From JBBQER01 sp052148155 (lineage in GTDB: Bacteria; Actinomycetota; Acidimicrobiia; IMCC26256; PALSA-610): a stretch of DNA of 64,000 nucleotides. The stretch lies in NCBI GenBank assembly GCA_052148155.1, contig JBKQIY010000163.1, positions 26,621 through 90,620 on the forward strand. Direction: 5' to 3'. Below the pieces are notes generated by a model, which saw nothing but the letters and a program-made list of their open reading frames with translations, had not been told where the DNA came from and did no database searches. The translations under genes were made by a program, and so were the position numbers. Below are positions 43,138 through 50,948 of the stretch, piece by piece; the first letter of the stretch is position 1, and each line of letters opens with the position of its first letter.

Positions 43138-44241
43138 GTGATGGGTGCGCGAGTCGTGGATGCTGATGGTCATGTACTCGAACCGCTTGGCGTCTTCGAC
43201 GTGTGTCCGCCACCACATCGCCTGCACGTCATGCGGGACTCATTCGGTCTCGACCATGTGTATGTGGGCGACCAGGAGATCGTGACAGTGTCGCTCGGCA
43301 AACTCGGCACTCCAGGGTCGGACATGGCCGACCTCGCACGCTCACCAACCTACGATGAAGCCCAGCCGGGAGGCTTCGATCCCGACGTTCGCCTCATCGA
43401 CATGGATCTCGAGGGCATCGACACCGCGGTGCTATATCCGTCGCTCGGCCTAAATTTCTGGTCGGTTCTCGACACCGAGGCGGCAACATCACTCGCCCGG
43501 GCGTACAACGATTGGCTTGCGCAATACTGCGCCGCCGATCCCCGACGACTATACGGCGCGGCGATGGTGCCGTGGCAGTCGACCGACGCTGCAATTGCCG
43601 AGTTGCGCCGCGCCCACGACGAGCTCGGCTTCCGAGTCGCGTTTTTGCGGCCGAATCCGTGCCTCGGTCGAACCATCACTCACCCGACCCACGAGCGGTT
43701 CTGGGACGCGGCCGAAGAACTGGACGTCACGATCGGCATCCATGAAGGCTCATCGAACACGATCGAAACGCTCGGCACCGACCGCAAACCGTTCAACCCG
43801 TTGGTCTTACACGCCATGTCGCACGCATTCGAACAGATGGCCGCGTCCGCGCAGCTCATCACGCAGGGCGTCATGGAACGTCACCCGAGCTTGCGGTTCG
43901 TGTTCCTCGAAGCCGGCGGCGGCTGGGCACCGTACTGGTTGTGGCGCCTCGACGAACAGGTCGCCGGCTTCGGCGGCTACTGCCCAGACATGAAACTGGC
44001 CCCCAGCGAATATTTCGCTCGACAGTGCTGGATCAGCTTCGAGATCGACGAACCGACCCTGCCCGCCCTCGCACCATTCATCGGGAATGACCGCATCGTT
44101 TGGGGCTCGGACTACCCACATCACGACTCGACCTTCCCCGGCGCGGTCGCCAAACTCCGCGACACGTTGGCGTCGCTCACCATGCCGGTGCAGGAACGTA
44201 TCCTGGGCGCGAACGCACTCGAGTGCTACCAACTGCCATGA
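43138..44241 (+). CDS. Amidohydrolase family metal-dependent hydrolase
   Basis: 367 aa from GTG 43138 (366 from ATG 43141). TIM-barrel amidohydrolase_2 protein related to ACMSD-type decarboxylases and hydrolases. Metal-site motifs: DADGHVLEP at the N-terminus (His), IGIHEGSS, VLHAMSHAFEQM, FVFLEAGGGWAPYWLWRLDE, and the Asp in IVWGSDYPHHDSTFPG. The decarboxylase versus hydrolase role cannot be settled by eye. It overlaps the SnoaL-like gene as ATGA, which suggests a shared pathway for a small aromatic or polyketide-like compound. Confidence 0.92.
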   Translation: MMGARVVDADGHVLEPLGVFDVCPPPHRLHVMRDSFGLDHVYVGDQEIVTVSLGKLGTPGSDMADLARSPTYDEAQPGGFDPDVRLIDMDLEGIDTAVLYPSLGLNFWSVLDTEAATSLARAYNDWLAQYCAADPRRLYGAAMVPWQSTDAAIAELRRAHDELGFRVAFLRPNPCLGRTITHPTHERFWDAAEELDVTIGIHEGSSNTIETLGTDRKPFNPLVLHAMSHAFEQMAASAQLITQGVMERHPSLRFVFLEAGGGWAPYWLWRLDEQVAGFGGYCPDMKLAPSEYFARQCWISFEIDEPTLPALAPFIGNDRIVWGSDYPHHDSTFPGAVAKLRDTLASLTMPVQERILGANALECYQLP

Positions 44242-44585
44242 CGAACCTCGACATCGTCAACGCCTATTTCGCCGCGATCCGCGACAAGGATGCCGACGGA
44301 CTCCGGCCGCTCTTCGCGGCCGATGCGCAACTCACCACCCTGGCCGGCACCTTCACCGGCCCCGACGCCATTGCGAGCTTTTACCGCGACCTCGCGTTTA
44401 CCGTCGATGACCTGTGGCCCGAGCCCGGCGTTCCTCTCATCGACCAGGACCGCGTCGCGGTCGAGATCCGCCTCCGCATGCACGGCAACGTGTCCCTCGT
44501 CAGCGACTTTTTCACCTTCGCCGCCGGTAAAATTTCTCGGCTCATCGTCTACAACGGCGCCCCGGCTCCCGAACCCGACAGCTGA
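44238..44585 (+). CDS. SnoaL/NTF2-like protein
   Basis: 115-aa cone-shaped NTF2-like fold: DIVNAYFAAIRDKDADGLRP, LFAADAQLTTLAGTFTGPDA, ASFYRDLAFTVDD, LIDQDRVAVEIRLRMHGN and FFTFAAGKISRLIVYN. The family includes cyclases, isomerases and small-ligand binders; catalytic residues are not conserved enough to decide. ATGA overlap with the amidohydrolase makes it a likely pathway partner. A decayed esterase gene lies just downstream. Confidence 0.88.
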   Translation: MTNLDIVNAYFAAIRDKDADGLRPLFAADAQLTTLAGTFTGPDAIASFYRDLAFTVDDLWPEPGVPLIDQDRVAVEIRLRMHGNVSLVSDFFTFAAGKISRLIVYNGAPAPEPDS

Positions 44586-44654
44586 CCGGCCTCGACCGAG
44601 ATCGTTGGTCGTCGTTCCCGGCGCACACGATTATTCATCGCGCATGGCCCGAGC

Positions 44655-45425
44655 GGCTCCGAGACGCAGCTGACACCACTGGTACTCAACCTGCACGGCA
44701 GTGCGTCGACCGGCGAACACCACGAACTGTTCTCGGGCATGGACGCCACCGCCGACGGGACACGTTTATGTCGTGTACCCGCAGGCGATCATCCCGTCGG
44801 GCACCGGCTTCGTATGGAACATCCAGGGCCGATCTTTGTTCGGCGGTTCGCCGGTTCCGCCGGGTGCCGCAACGATGAGACGTTCCTCGAAGACGTCGTT
44901 TCAACGATGCGATCGCGCGTGTGCATCCATCCAGCGCGCGTGTACGCGACCGGCTTCTCGGGCGGCGCGCGGATGTCGAGTTAGCTTGGTTGCGCTGCCG
45001 CCACGACGTTCGCGGCAGTCGCGCCCGTCAGCGGACTCCGCTTGCCAGCGACATGCGACGCGGCCCGGGCGGTCCCCGTATCTCGTTTCACGGCTTGCTC
45101 GTTCCCGTCGACGGGTACGACGGGAACGGTCAGGCGTACTGGACCTAAAGCGTGCGGGTCGCCGCGCAACGGTGGGCCGCGCACGACGGATGTTCGCCTA
45201 CAGAGAATGTCGCACCCCGACCCGGGGGTCACACTCACCGAATACGGCGGCTGTCGCGGTGACAGCGCCGTCGAGTGGTACACGCTCGCCGACGAAGGCC
45301 ATGACTGGCCCGGCGGACCGAAGCAGCCGCGCTCGATCACACGTACTCTCGGGCCGAAGACCGACGCCATCCACGCCGACACCGTCATCTGGTCGCCTCG
45401 TTGCGCATTCGATGCCGTGACCTCA
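44655..45425 (+). pseudogene. Broken PHB-depolymerase-type (LpqC-like) esterase
   Basis: An alpha/beta-hydrolase of the poly-hydroxybutyrate depolymerase/feruloyl esterase group can be assembled only by switching frames. Frame A has LTPLVLNLHGSASTGEHHEL and MDATAD; frame B continues VVYPQAIIPSGTGFVWNIQG; frame A returns with the nucleophile region HPARVYATGFSGGARMSS and hits TAG at 44982-44984; then AAATTFAAVAPVSGLRLPA; another frame has SFHGLLVPVDGYDGNGQAYW; and the last gives LTEYGGCRGDSAVEWYTLAD with the catalytic His in EGHDWPGG. At least four frame changes plus an in-frame stop mean it is not functional. Boundaries are approximate. Confidence 0.82.
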
Positions 45426-45735
45426 CACGACAACGCCGGACGCGCAGGCCTCCATGCCGTTCGTCTCAGCCGGCTGCTCCGAGTTCCGCGGCAGTGTTGC
45501 GAACGGCGTTCAATACGCTGCGCGGCTCACAAACCCGACAATCAGGGTCGGCCGTGCACGTTCGCCAGTCTCGTGCTCCGCACGCGCGGGTTGCGCGGCT
45601 GATGGTGGCCGAAACATCTGACCCTGATGTCGCCGTCGGCGATCACAGACCGGCCTACCACGATGCGCGCGACGTCGTTTCTCAGTGCCGACGAAACCGG
45701 GCCCGCCTCGACGTGACGCGGAACGAACGCTGCGA

Positions 45736-46317
45736 TCAGGCCTTCGTGGCGACCGCAGCGAACTTGCTGAACGCGAGCGACGTGAGCGGCGCCCCTCCGA
45801 AACACTCCTCTGTGCGCCGCATCGTCCAGAGCACGGTCCATGACTCTTTCAGACCTTGGTACAGACCTGCCTCGACCGTGCCTGCCATGATCGCCACCGC
45901 AGCCTCGTGCGGAACACTTCCGAACGACATGGTAAGCGCGATCGTTGACGTCATCTTGTTATCCCAAGTGATCGTCAAGGTCCCCTTCGCGATCGCAGCG
46001 ATGTTCTGACTGACCTGGGTGATGAGCAACTTACAGTTGGATGGCTTCGCGAACTTCAGCGTCGCCGACACCGTGCCGCTCGTCGCGCGGCCCGGACAGC
46101 CATGTAGTCGTGCGCCCTCGATCGAGATCGTCGGCTTCACGCGCCGCGTGTCCCCGAACTTCGGCAGCCCCGGCGTCAACGTCGCGTTCCCGACAAACGA
46201 CCGGCAGGCAGACCCGCCCGTGGGAGCCGCCGTCGAAGCTCCGATGGGAGTCATCGGCACGAACAGCGCGACCACGAGCACGACACCAACAGCCCCCCGT
46301 CCCCCCATACCGACCAT
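45736..46317 (-). CDS. Secreted protein of unknown function with four cysteines
   Basis: 193 aa. Signal peptide GAVGVVLVVALFVPMTPIGA. The mature part is rich in beta-type segments (RVKPTISIEGARLHGCPGRA, SGTVSATLKFAKPSNCKLLI, KGTLTITWDNKMTSTIALTM) and keeps four Cys that could form two disulfides. It ends TEECFGGAPLTSLAFSKFAA. Regular codon use and the signal peptide support a real gene. No family recognised. It stands alone, downstream of the dead esterase and facing it. Confidence 0.72.
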   Translation of the reverse strand: MVGMGGRGAVGVVLVVALFVPMTPIGASTAAPTGGSACRSFVGNATLTPGLPKFGDTRRVKPTISIEGARLHGCPGRATSGTVSATLKFAKPSNCKLLITQVSQNIAAIAKGTLTITWDNKMTSTIALTMSFGSVPHEAAVAIMAGTVEAGLYQGLKESWTVLWTMRRTEECFGGAPLTSLAFSKFAAVATKA

Positions 46318-46774
46318 GCTCTCCCGGCGACCCGCAACCCGTCAACGCAGTGCCTCCGATGACGGCAGTCCCAAGGCGGCAGCCGATTGCGAATATCAGC
46401 CCCCGCGGGCCGTGCGACGCATCGACCTCGTCGCAACCATCGAAGGATGTCAGGGCCGGTCGGTGTCCTACCGCCCGGTGTCCTACCGCCCACTCGAGGT
46501 GCACCGCCCAGACGCTCGAGGGCGGGCTTTGCCGTCATCGCTCAACCTGCGGCTGCGACACCGGCAGGCGGTCGCATCTGCACCGGCCTCGGCGGGCTCA
46601 CTCGAGCGGGGCGCTTCGCCGGAAAAGGTGGAGTTTGGTCACTTGACACTGGGTACACAGTGGAGGTGGGCAAAGTTAACTACTTTCTAAGTTTGTGTGT
46701 GTGCTCGCCCAGACCACGCAGCCGCACGCCCTGACGATTCCGATCAACCCGGAATTCCGCTCGGAGGGCGATAC
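46318..46774. other. Stretch without a recognised gene; AT-richer patch near its end
   Basis: About 457 bp. A TTGACA hexamer lies at 46643-46648, and CACTG(GGTACA)CAGTG forms a short inverted repeat at 46647-46662, followed by an AT-richer patch to about 46700. These could be promoter or operator parts for the frame at 46775, but no matching -10 box at standard spacing is seen. Confidence 0.4.
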
Positions 46775-47347
46775 ATGCGCGTCTGGTCGCTTCGAGCACT
46801 CGACAAGCGGGTTGTCGCCGACCCTCCGATTCGGCATCTCGACCCGCCGATCGCGGTGCTTTCTTATTCTCGGCGCGCGTCTTCTTCGAACAACCTCTCC
46901 CCACCCGCCCCCGCTCTTGGGGAGAGTGGTGCGGTGCGGGTGCCTCCCCTCGGTGCGCCCGCACCGCTCAGCCGCCGTTCCGTCGACGACCGTCGCTTCG
47001 GCGAGGAAAGCGACCGTCCTCTCGCACGCTCGCTCGGCGAAACCCTCACACAGCCGGTCTCGGTCGAAGCCACCTCGGCGCGGCGCGGTCCCGTCGACCT
47101 GACGAACTTCATGGTCCTCGCCCGTCGAATGAGCATCCCCACCGACGAGGCGATCCGTCAGTTCGTCGGCGTCAACATCCTGCGGCGGGGCGGACTTGGC
47201 GAGCCCGACGAGCGCGACCTGACTCTCGCAGGTCGGGACGCCCAGCGTCACAGCCGGCTTTCTGCCAGCAGTCGCGGACAGACGCGAGGACACGGAGCGG
47301 ACGACAGCGCACCGGACATCAAGGAGAGCTTCACGCGAACTTGTTGA
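46775..47347 (+). CDS. Hypothetical protein
   Basis: 190 aa from ATG 46775, with a strong ribosome binding site TCGGAGGG at 46761-46768. The first two thirds are low in structure and Pro/Ser/Arg-rich. The stretch from about residue 108 (RRGPVDLTNFMVLARRMSIP, TDEAIRQFVGVNILRRGG) uses GC-ending codons like real genes and could fold as helices. No family recognised. It may also be the remnant of a longer gene. Confidence 0.4.
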   Translation: MRVWSLRALDKRVVADPPIRHLDPPIAVLSYSRRASSSNNLSPPAPALGESGAVRVPPLGAPAPLSRRSVDDRRFGEESDRPLARSLGETLTQPVSVEATSARRGPVDLTNFMVLARRMSIPTDEAIRQFVGVNILRRGGLGEPDERDLTLAGRDAQRHSRLSASSRGQTRGHGADDSAPDIKESFTRTC

Positions 47348-47885
47348 CGTTCGGCAATCTCGACGCGGCACCCGAGTGTTGGCGGAGTCCCTTGGCGTCG
47401 GACACACCCACAGTGAGCAGGTCCGGACAGAACCTTTTCCGCGGGTGCGTCATCACAAGCGGTTTGCGGCCGCTCTTAGCGGGCTGTTGCCGCGCGGCCG
47501 ATCCGCCGAGGGCGAGTGACCTCCACGCTGACCTGGACGGCGCCGGCCGTATGCCTCAAGTCGCAGCGGTGTCGCTCGACGCGCGTGAAGCAATGACGTC
47601 GCGGCCCGTGTGCCAAGTTCGGTCGAGACGCCGGCGGCGACAAACCACCTCTTGCAATCGCGACAACGGACCTGCCCTCGACAGGTTGGTGCGCAAGCCG
47701 TCGCGCAGAACATTGCTGCCCGCTCGTCTGACCCGCTCCGAGGGCCGCCGAGACTCAGCGAGACGATGGATGACAGCCCTCGGTCACCGACCTGACCGTG
47801 AATTCGTCGTCGCCCGGCCGGGAAACACGTCCGAGCCGCGGGCGTCCGAAGACGCCAATGGAGCACGAATCCATCAACTCCGCTG
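47348..47885. other. Stretch without a recognised gene
   Basis: About 538 bp between the hypothetical gene and mntP. Open frames on both strands lack family resemblance or start signals. Confidence 0.5.
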
Positions 47886-48425
47886 TCAGAAGAGCCTGGA
47901 CGCGATGGCGGCGCCGACGAGGATGAGTACGACGCCGCTCAGTTCTTCGCTCCGCACCTCGACGATAGTGCCGAGTCTGCGGCCAAGTTCCAGCCCCGCG
48001 AGGGCCATGCCGACACTCGTGAGGGCAATAAGCGGCACCGCGACGGCGAGCGACACGCGGTGTGTGCCGAGCGCGAAGCCGACGACGAGATTGTCGACAC
48101 TCGCGGCTGCGCCGATTGCGAGAAGTGGCTCGACGCGACTTGTCGCGGGAGGTGCAGCTGGGTGCGCTCGCCTGGCCCGTCGGATCGTGTATGCGCCGCT
48201 CGCGATGAGTAAGCCGCCGCCCACGTAGGTGCTCGCGGACCCGAATGAAGCGGCGACGTGGTGACCGACGAGCAGCCCAAGCACCGGCATTCCTGCCTCG
48301 AAGACGCCGAAGATGAGCGCGACGCGCAGCCGCAGCGCTGCGTCGACGCCGGACAGGCCGAGCGCAATCGCGGCGCCGAAATTCGACAGGCCGAGAGCGA
48401 CCGCGGTGAGCACCAGACTCAACAT
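47886..48425 (-). CDS. mntP: MntP-like manganese efflux pump
   Basis: 179 aa from ATG 48425; the frame is open upstream without membrane character. Six membrane helices. Family features are LSNFGAAIALGLSGVDAALR, RVALIFGVFEAGMPVLGLLV (paired with GHHVA), YVGGGLLIASGAYTIRRA and the repeat-like half VEPLLAIGAAASVDNLVVGF with a membrane Asp. MntP exports excess Mn2+ by facilitated exchange. Specificity is inferred from the family. It diverges from the MazG-like gene across 126 bp; no manganese riboswitch was recognised there. Confidence 0.83.
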   Translation of the reverse strand: MLSLVLTAVALGLSNFGAAIALGLSGVDAALRLRVALIFGVFEAGMPVLGLLVGHHVAASFGSASTYVGGGLLIASGAYTIRRARRAHPAAPPATSRVEPLLAIGAAASVDNLVVGFALGTHRVSLAVAVPLIALTSVGMALAGLELGRRLGTIVEVRSEELSGVVLILVGAAIASRLF

Positions 48426-48551
48426 CAGCTGACCCTCATATGCACCGACCGACGCAATCGACCCGCGGACCGTCAAGATGTAGCTCAGCAGGTCATGCGA
48501 CCGGTAACGCACCACCGAAAGCGACCAAGACGACGACGGAGATGATTCGTC

Positions 48552-48833
48552 ATGGAATTGCACGAACTGCAGACTGTGATCGAGGCCACCTACGGGGAAC
48601 GAGACCGCAAAAGAGGTCTTGCGCCAACAGTTGCGTGGATCGCCGAGGAGGTCGGAGAGTTGGCCCAGGCCGTGCGAAAGGGTTCGCTTGAGCAGCAGAT
48701 CCACGAGCTCGGCGACGTGCTCGCATGGATCTCGTCACTGGCTTCTCAGCTCGGTATCGAGTTGGACGTATGTGCCGCGCGGTTCATGCACGGTTGCCCA
48801 CATTGTCACCGAGTGCCTTGCGAATGCGTCTGA
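48552..48833 (+). CDS. MazG-like nucleotide pyrophosphohydrolase domain protein with Cys-rich tail
   Basis: 93-aa all-alpha NTP-PPase. The metal-binding pattern is IAEEVGELAQAVRKGS (EExxE) and IHELGDVLAWISSLAS (ExxD), as in MazG-like enzymes that hydrolyse NTPs to NMP and PPi. The C-terminus GCPHCHRVPCECV has four Cys and a His that could bind zinc. The size fits a single-domain dimer. Housecleaning of damaged nucleotides is the usual role. Stands alone, divergent from mntP. Confidence 0.87.
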   Translation: MELHELQTVIEATYGERDRKRGLAPTVAWIAEEVGELAQAVRKGSLEQQIHELGDVLAWISSLASQLGIELDVCAARFMHGCPHCHRVPCECV

Positions 48834-49420
48834 TCTGCCACGACGAGCGTCGCGCAACCGCGCGCTCCGCCCGGCAGATCCGTCTCGCCTCGTTGTCCGA
48901 GGCGCGCAGAGCGGCAACGCGACTGTGCCCATCGTTGCTCCACGACGGGGACGGGCCACGTCTTGCGACCTCCGCAGGTGCGGGACCACCGAAGCCTTGG
49001 CGCGCGGCGGGCTCCACGACGCGGGGGAGGACGCGATGCGCGGCGTTCGGCGAGGCCTGCCATTCGTCGTTCTGCTTCTTGTCGCCGGGCAGATCGTTTC
49101 GTTGGGGCGGCAGGCAACACGCAACTGGGTGACGGACCGAAGCCGCCAGCACATTCGGGGAGAGCCACGATCGCGCCCGGTCTGAAAGGTTTGACGTGAA
49201 CGCGACACAGTGAGCCATGGGCTGTTCAAGGATCATCCTGTCGCCGGCGAGTTCCACGACGACGCGTGGGTGAGCGACGCATGCAGAACTTTTGGGAACG
49301 CTCGAGGCGGTTCAGGAATCGCCCCACCGTGGGCCGCCCGACGGCTAGGTAACTCACCGTCCCGCGATGCTTGCGATGGCGAATGCGTTGTCGCGCGGTG
49401 GCAAATCCGAAGCCGTCCAA
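48834..49420. other. Stretch without a recognised gene
   Basis: About 587 bp. Open frames are present on both strands but no domain or signal peptide is visible. The upstream limit of the next gene is uncertain because ATGs at 49367 and 49376 are also in its frame. Confidence 0.5.
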
Positions 49421-50515
49421 ATGCGGCTACCGTCGTGCTCGGTGAGACCGAACCGGGCCTCGATGACCGCTCTGTGCGTCCTCGTCCTGACGCTCGCACT
49501 CTCCGGTTGCCACCGGCTGGCTGCGTCGCCGATCCAGCAACGGGTCGGTGCGTTGAGCGCCGCGCACGCCGTCACAGACCCATCGGGACTGACCATCCTC
49601 CGGGTCGATCCGTCAACGACCAGCGCGACCGTCGGCGCACCGAACGACCCCAACGTCGCGGTCATCGACACCGCGGTCCGGTCGAACGGTGAACTGTTCG
49701 TGTTCCTGCCCGGGACAGGTGGCCAGCCCGACTGCTGCACCTACCTCCTCGAGGCCGCGGCCGAGGCCGGATTTCACGCGATCGGTCTGACCTACCCGAA
49801 CGCGACAGCCGTCGGAACCGTCTGCCGAAACAACCTCGCGTGCTATGGAACCGTCCGCCAGGACGACTTCGATGGAAGTGACCCCAACCCGTACGTTCAC
49901 ATCGGCGCGACCAACGCGATTCAGGCCCGCCTGGTCGACCTGCTCCGCTACCTCAGCGTCCACGATCCATCCGAGCGATGGTCTCAGTTCATCACGGGCG
50001 CCACACCAGCATGGAGACACACCGTTGTCGCCGGACACTCCCAAGGCGGTGGCGACGCCGCGTACATCGCCAAAATCCGCGACGTCGAAGGAGTTGTGAT
50101 GCTCTCATCCGACGTCGATTCCACCTCGACTCTCCCACCGGTCGCCGCCACCTACCTGACCACGGGACACTTGACTCCGCTCGATCGCTATGTGGGTTTC
50201 GACCACGTTCGGGACCCCTTCTTCGACAAAATCGTCACCGACTGGGCCGCACTCAACCTGCAATCATTCGGACCTGAGGTTTCAATCGACGGCCGCAGCA
50301 CCCCGTTCGGCGATACGCACGAATTGGTGACCTCGGCCATCGTCCCGCCAGGGCCTGTTCCCGCGCTGGCAACCCATGACTCAACCGCGGTCGACTCGCA
50401 AACACCCCGATGTACGAACGGGACCCCCGCATTCGCGCCGGTATGGCGGTACATGATGCAGGTGGCCGGAGGGCTCCCGGTCACCAACGGCATGCCAATC
50501 TGTCAGGCCGGTTGA
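49421..50515 (+). CDS. Alpha/beta-hydrolase-fold lipoprotein
   Basis: 364 aa from ATG 49421, chosen because it gives a basic n-region before the lipoprotein signal TALCVLVLTLALSGCHRL; ATG 49367 is an alternative. Hydrolase marks are the oxyanion strand NGELFVFLPGTGGQPDCC, nucleophile elbow VVAGHSQGGGDAAYIAKIRD (Ser), and an Asp/His region around TPLDRYVGFDHVRDPFF and FGDTHELVTSAI. The GHSQGGGDAAYIAK form resembles the BPSS1187-type hydrolases. Surface esterase or lipase activity is inferred. Confidence 0.8.
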   Translation: MRLPSCSVRPNRASMTALCVLVLTLALSGCHRLAASPIQQRVGALSAAHAVTDPSGLTILRVDPSTTSATVGAPNDPNVAVIDTAVRSNGELFVFLPGTGGQPDCCTYLLEAAAEAGFHAIGLTYPNATAVGTVCRNNLACYGTVRQDDFDGSDPNPYVHIGATNAIQARLVDLLRYLSVHDPSERWSQFITGATPAWRHTVVAGHSQGGGDAAYIAKIRDVEGVVMLSSDVDSTSTLPPVAATYLTTGHLTPLDRYVGFDHVRDPFFDKIVTDWAALNLQSFGPEVSIDGRSTPFGDTHELVTSAIVPPGPVPALATHDSTAVDSQTPRCTNGTPAFAPVWRYMMQVAGGLPVTNGMPICQAG

Positions 50516-50948
50516 TCCGCAACATGCGCCGCTCCAGGTTTCGATACTCGACCGGCCCGGTTGCGATGGCATGGCATGGCATGGCATGGCATGGCATTGC
50601 TTGCGATGCGGTCTTGTCACGCTCTGCGATTCGGGTGGAGGTGGCGACGAACAAGTTGTCGGTTCGCATCAGTGTGTGTTCGTCCTAGCCCTTCGGGTCT
50701 TGGTGGGAGCGACCGACCGCTCACGGCGCCTCCTCGACAGTTCATTCCGAACCTGAAGCAGCGATCTCGACGGCGCGCGAGCGACCGCAGCATGCGGTTG
50801 GGCGCGGCGCACACCGGCGCGGGTGCGGGGTCGCACCGAACTGTCTGTGTTCACGCGGTTCGGGTCGGACGGGGATGCCGAGGCCGTGCTCGTTTCGAGT
50901 TCGGCGACGAACCTCGACGGCAAATCGCAGCCGACCGCGATCGCGAGG
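50516..50948. other. Intergenic stretch with a pentanucleotide repeat
   Basis: About 433 bp between the hydrolase gene and the convergent FG-GAP gene, holding the ATGGC repeat described separately and no recognised gene. Confidence 0.5.
50566..50595. repeat. (ATGGC)6 simple sequence repeat
   Basis: Six perfect tandem copies of ATGGC, then a seventh imperfect ATTGC. The tract lies 50 bp after the stop of the hydrolase gene and is unlike the surrounding sequence. Copy number could change by slippage. Confidence 0.95.

Noticed and set aside
48426..48551. Possible manganese (yybP-ykoY) riboswitch upstream of mntP
   Set aside because: The conserved motifs of that riboswitch were not seen in the reverse-complement leader.
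50571..50650. Frames MAWHGMAWHG (plus) and MPCHAMPCHA (minus) across the ATGGC tract
   Set aside because: Produced by the pentanucleotide repeat on both strands; no domain or start signal supports translation.
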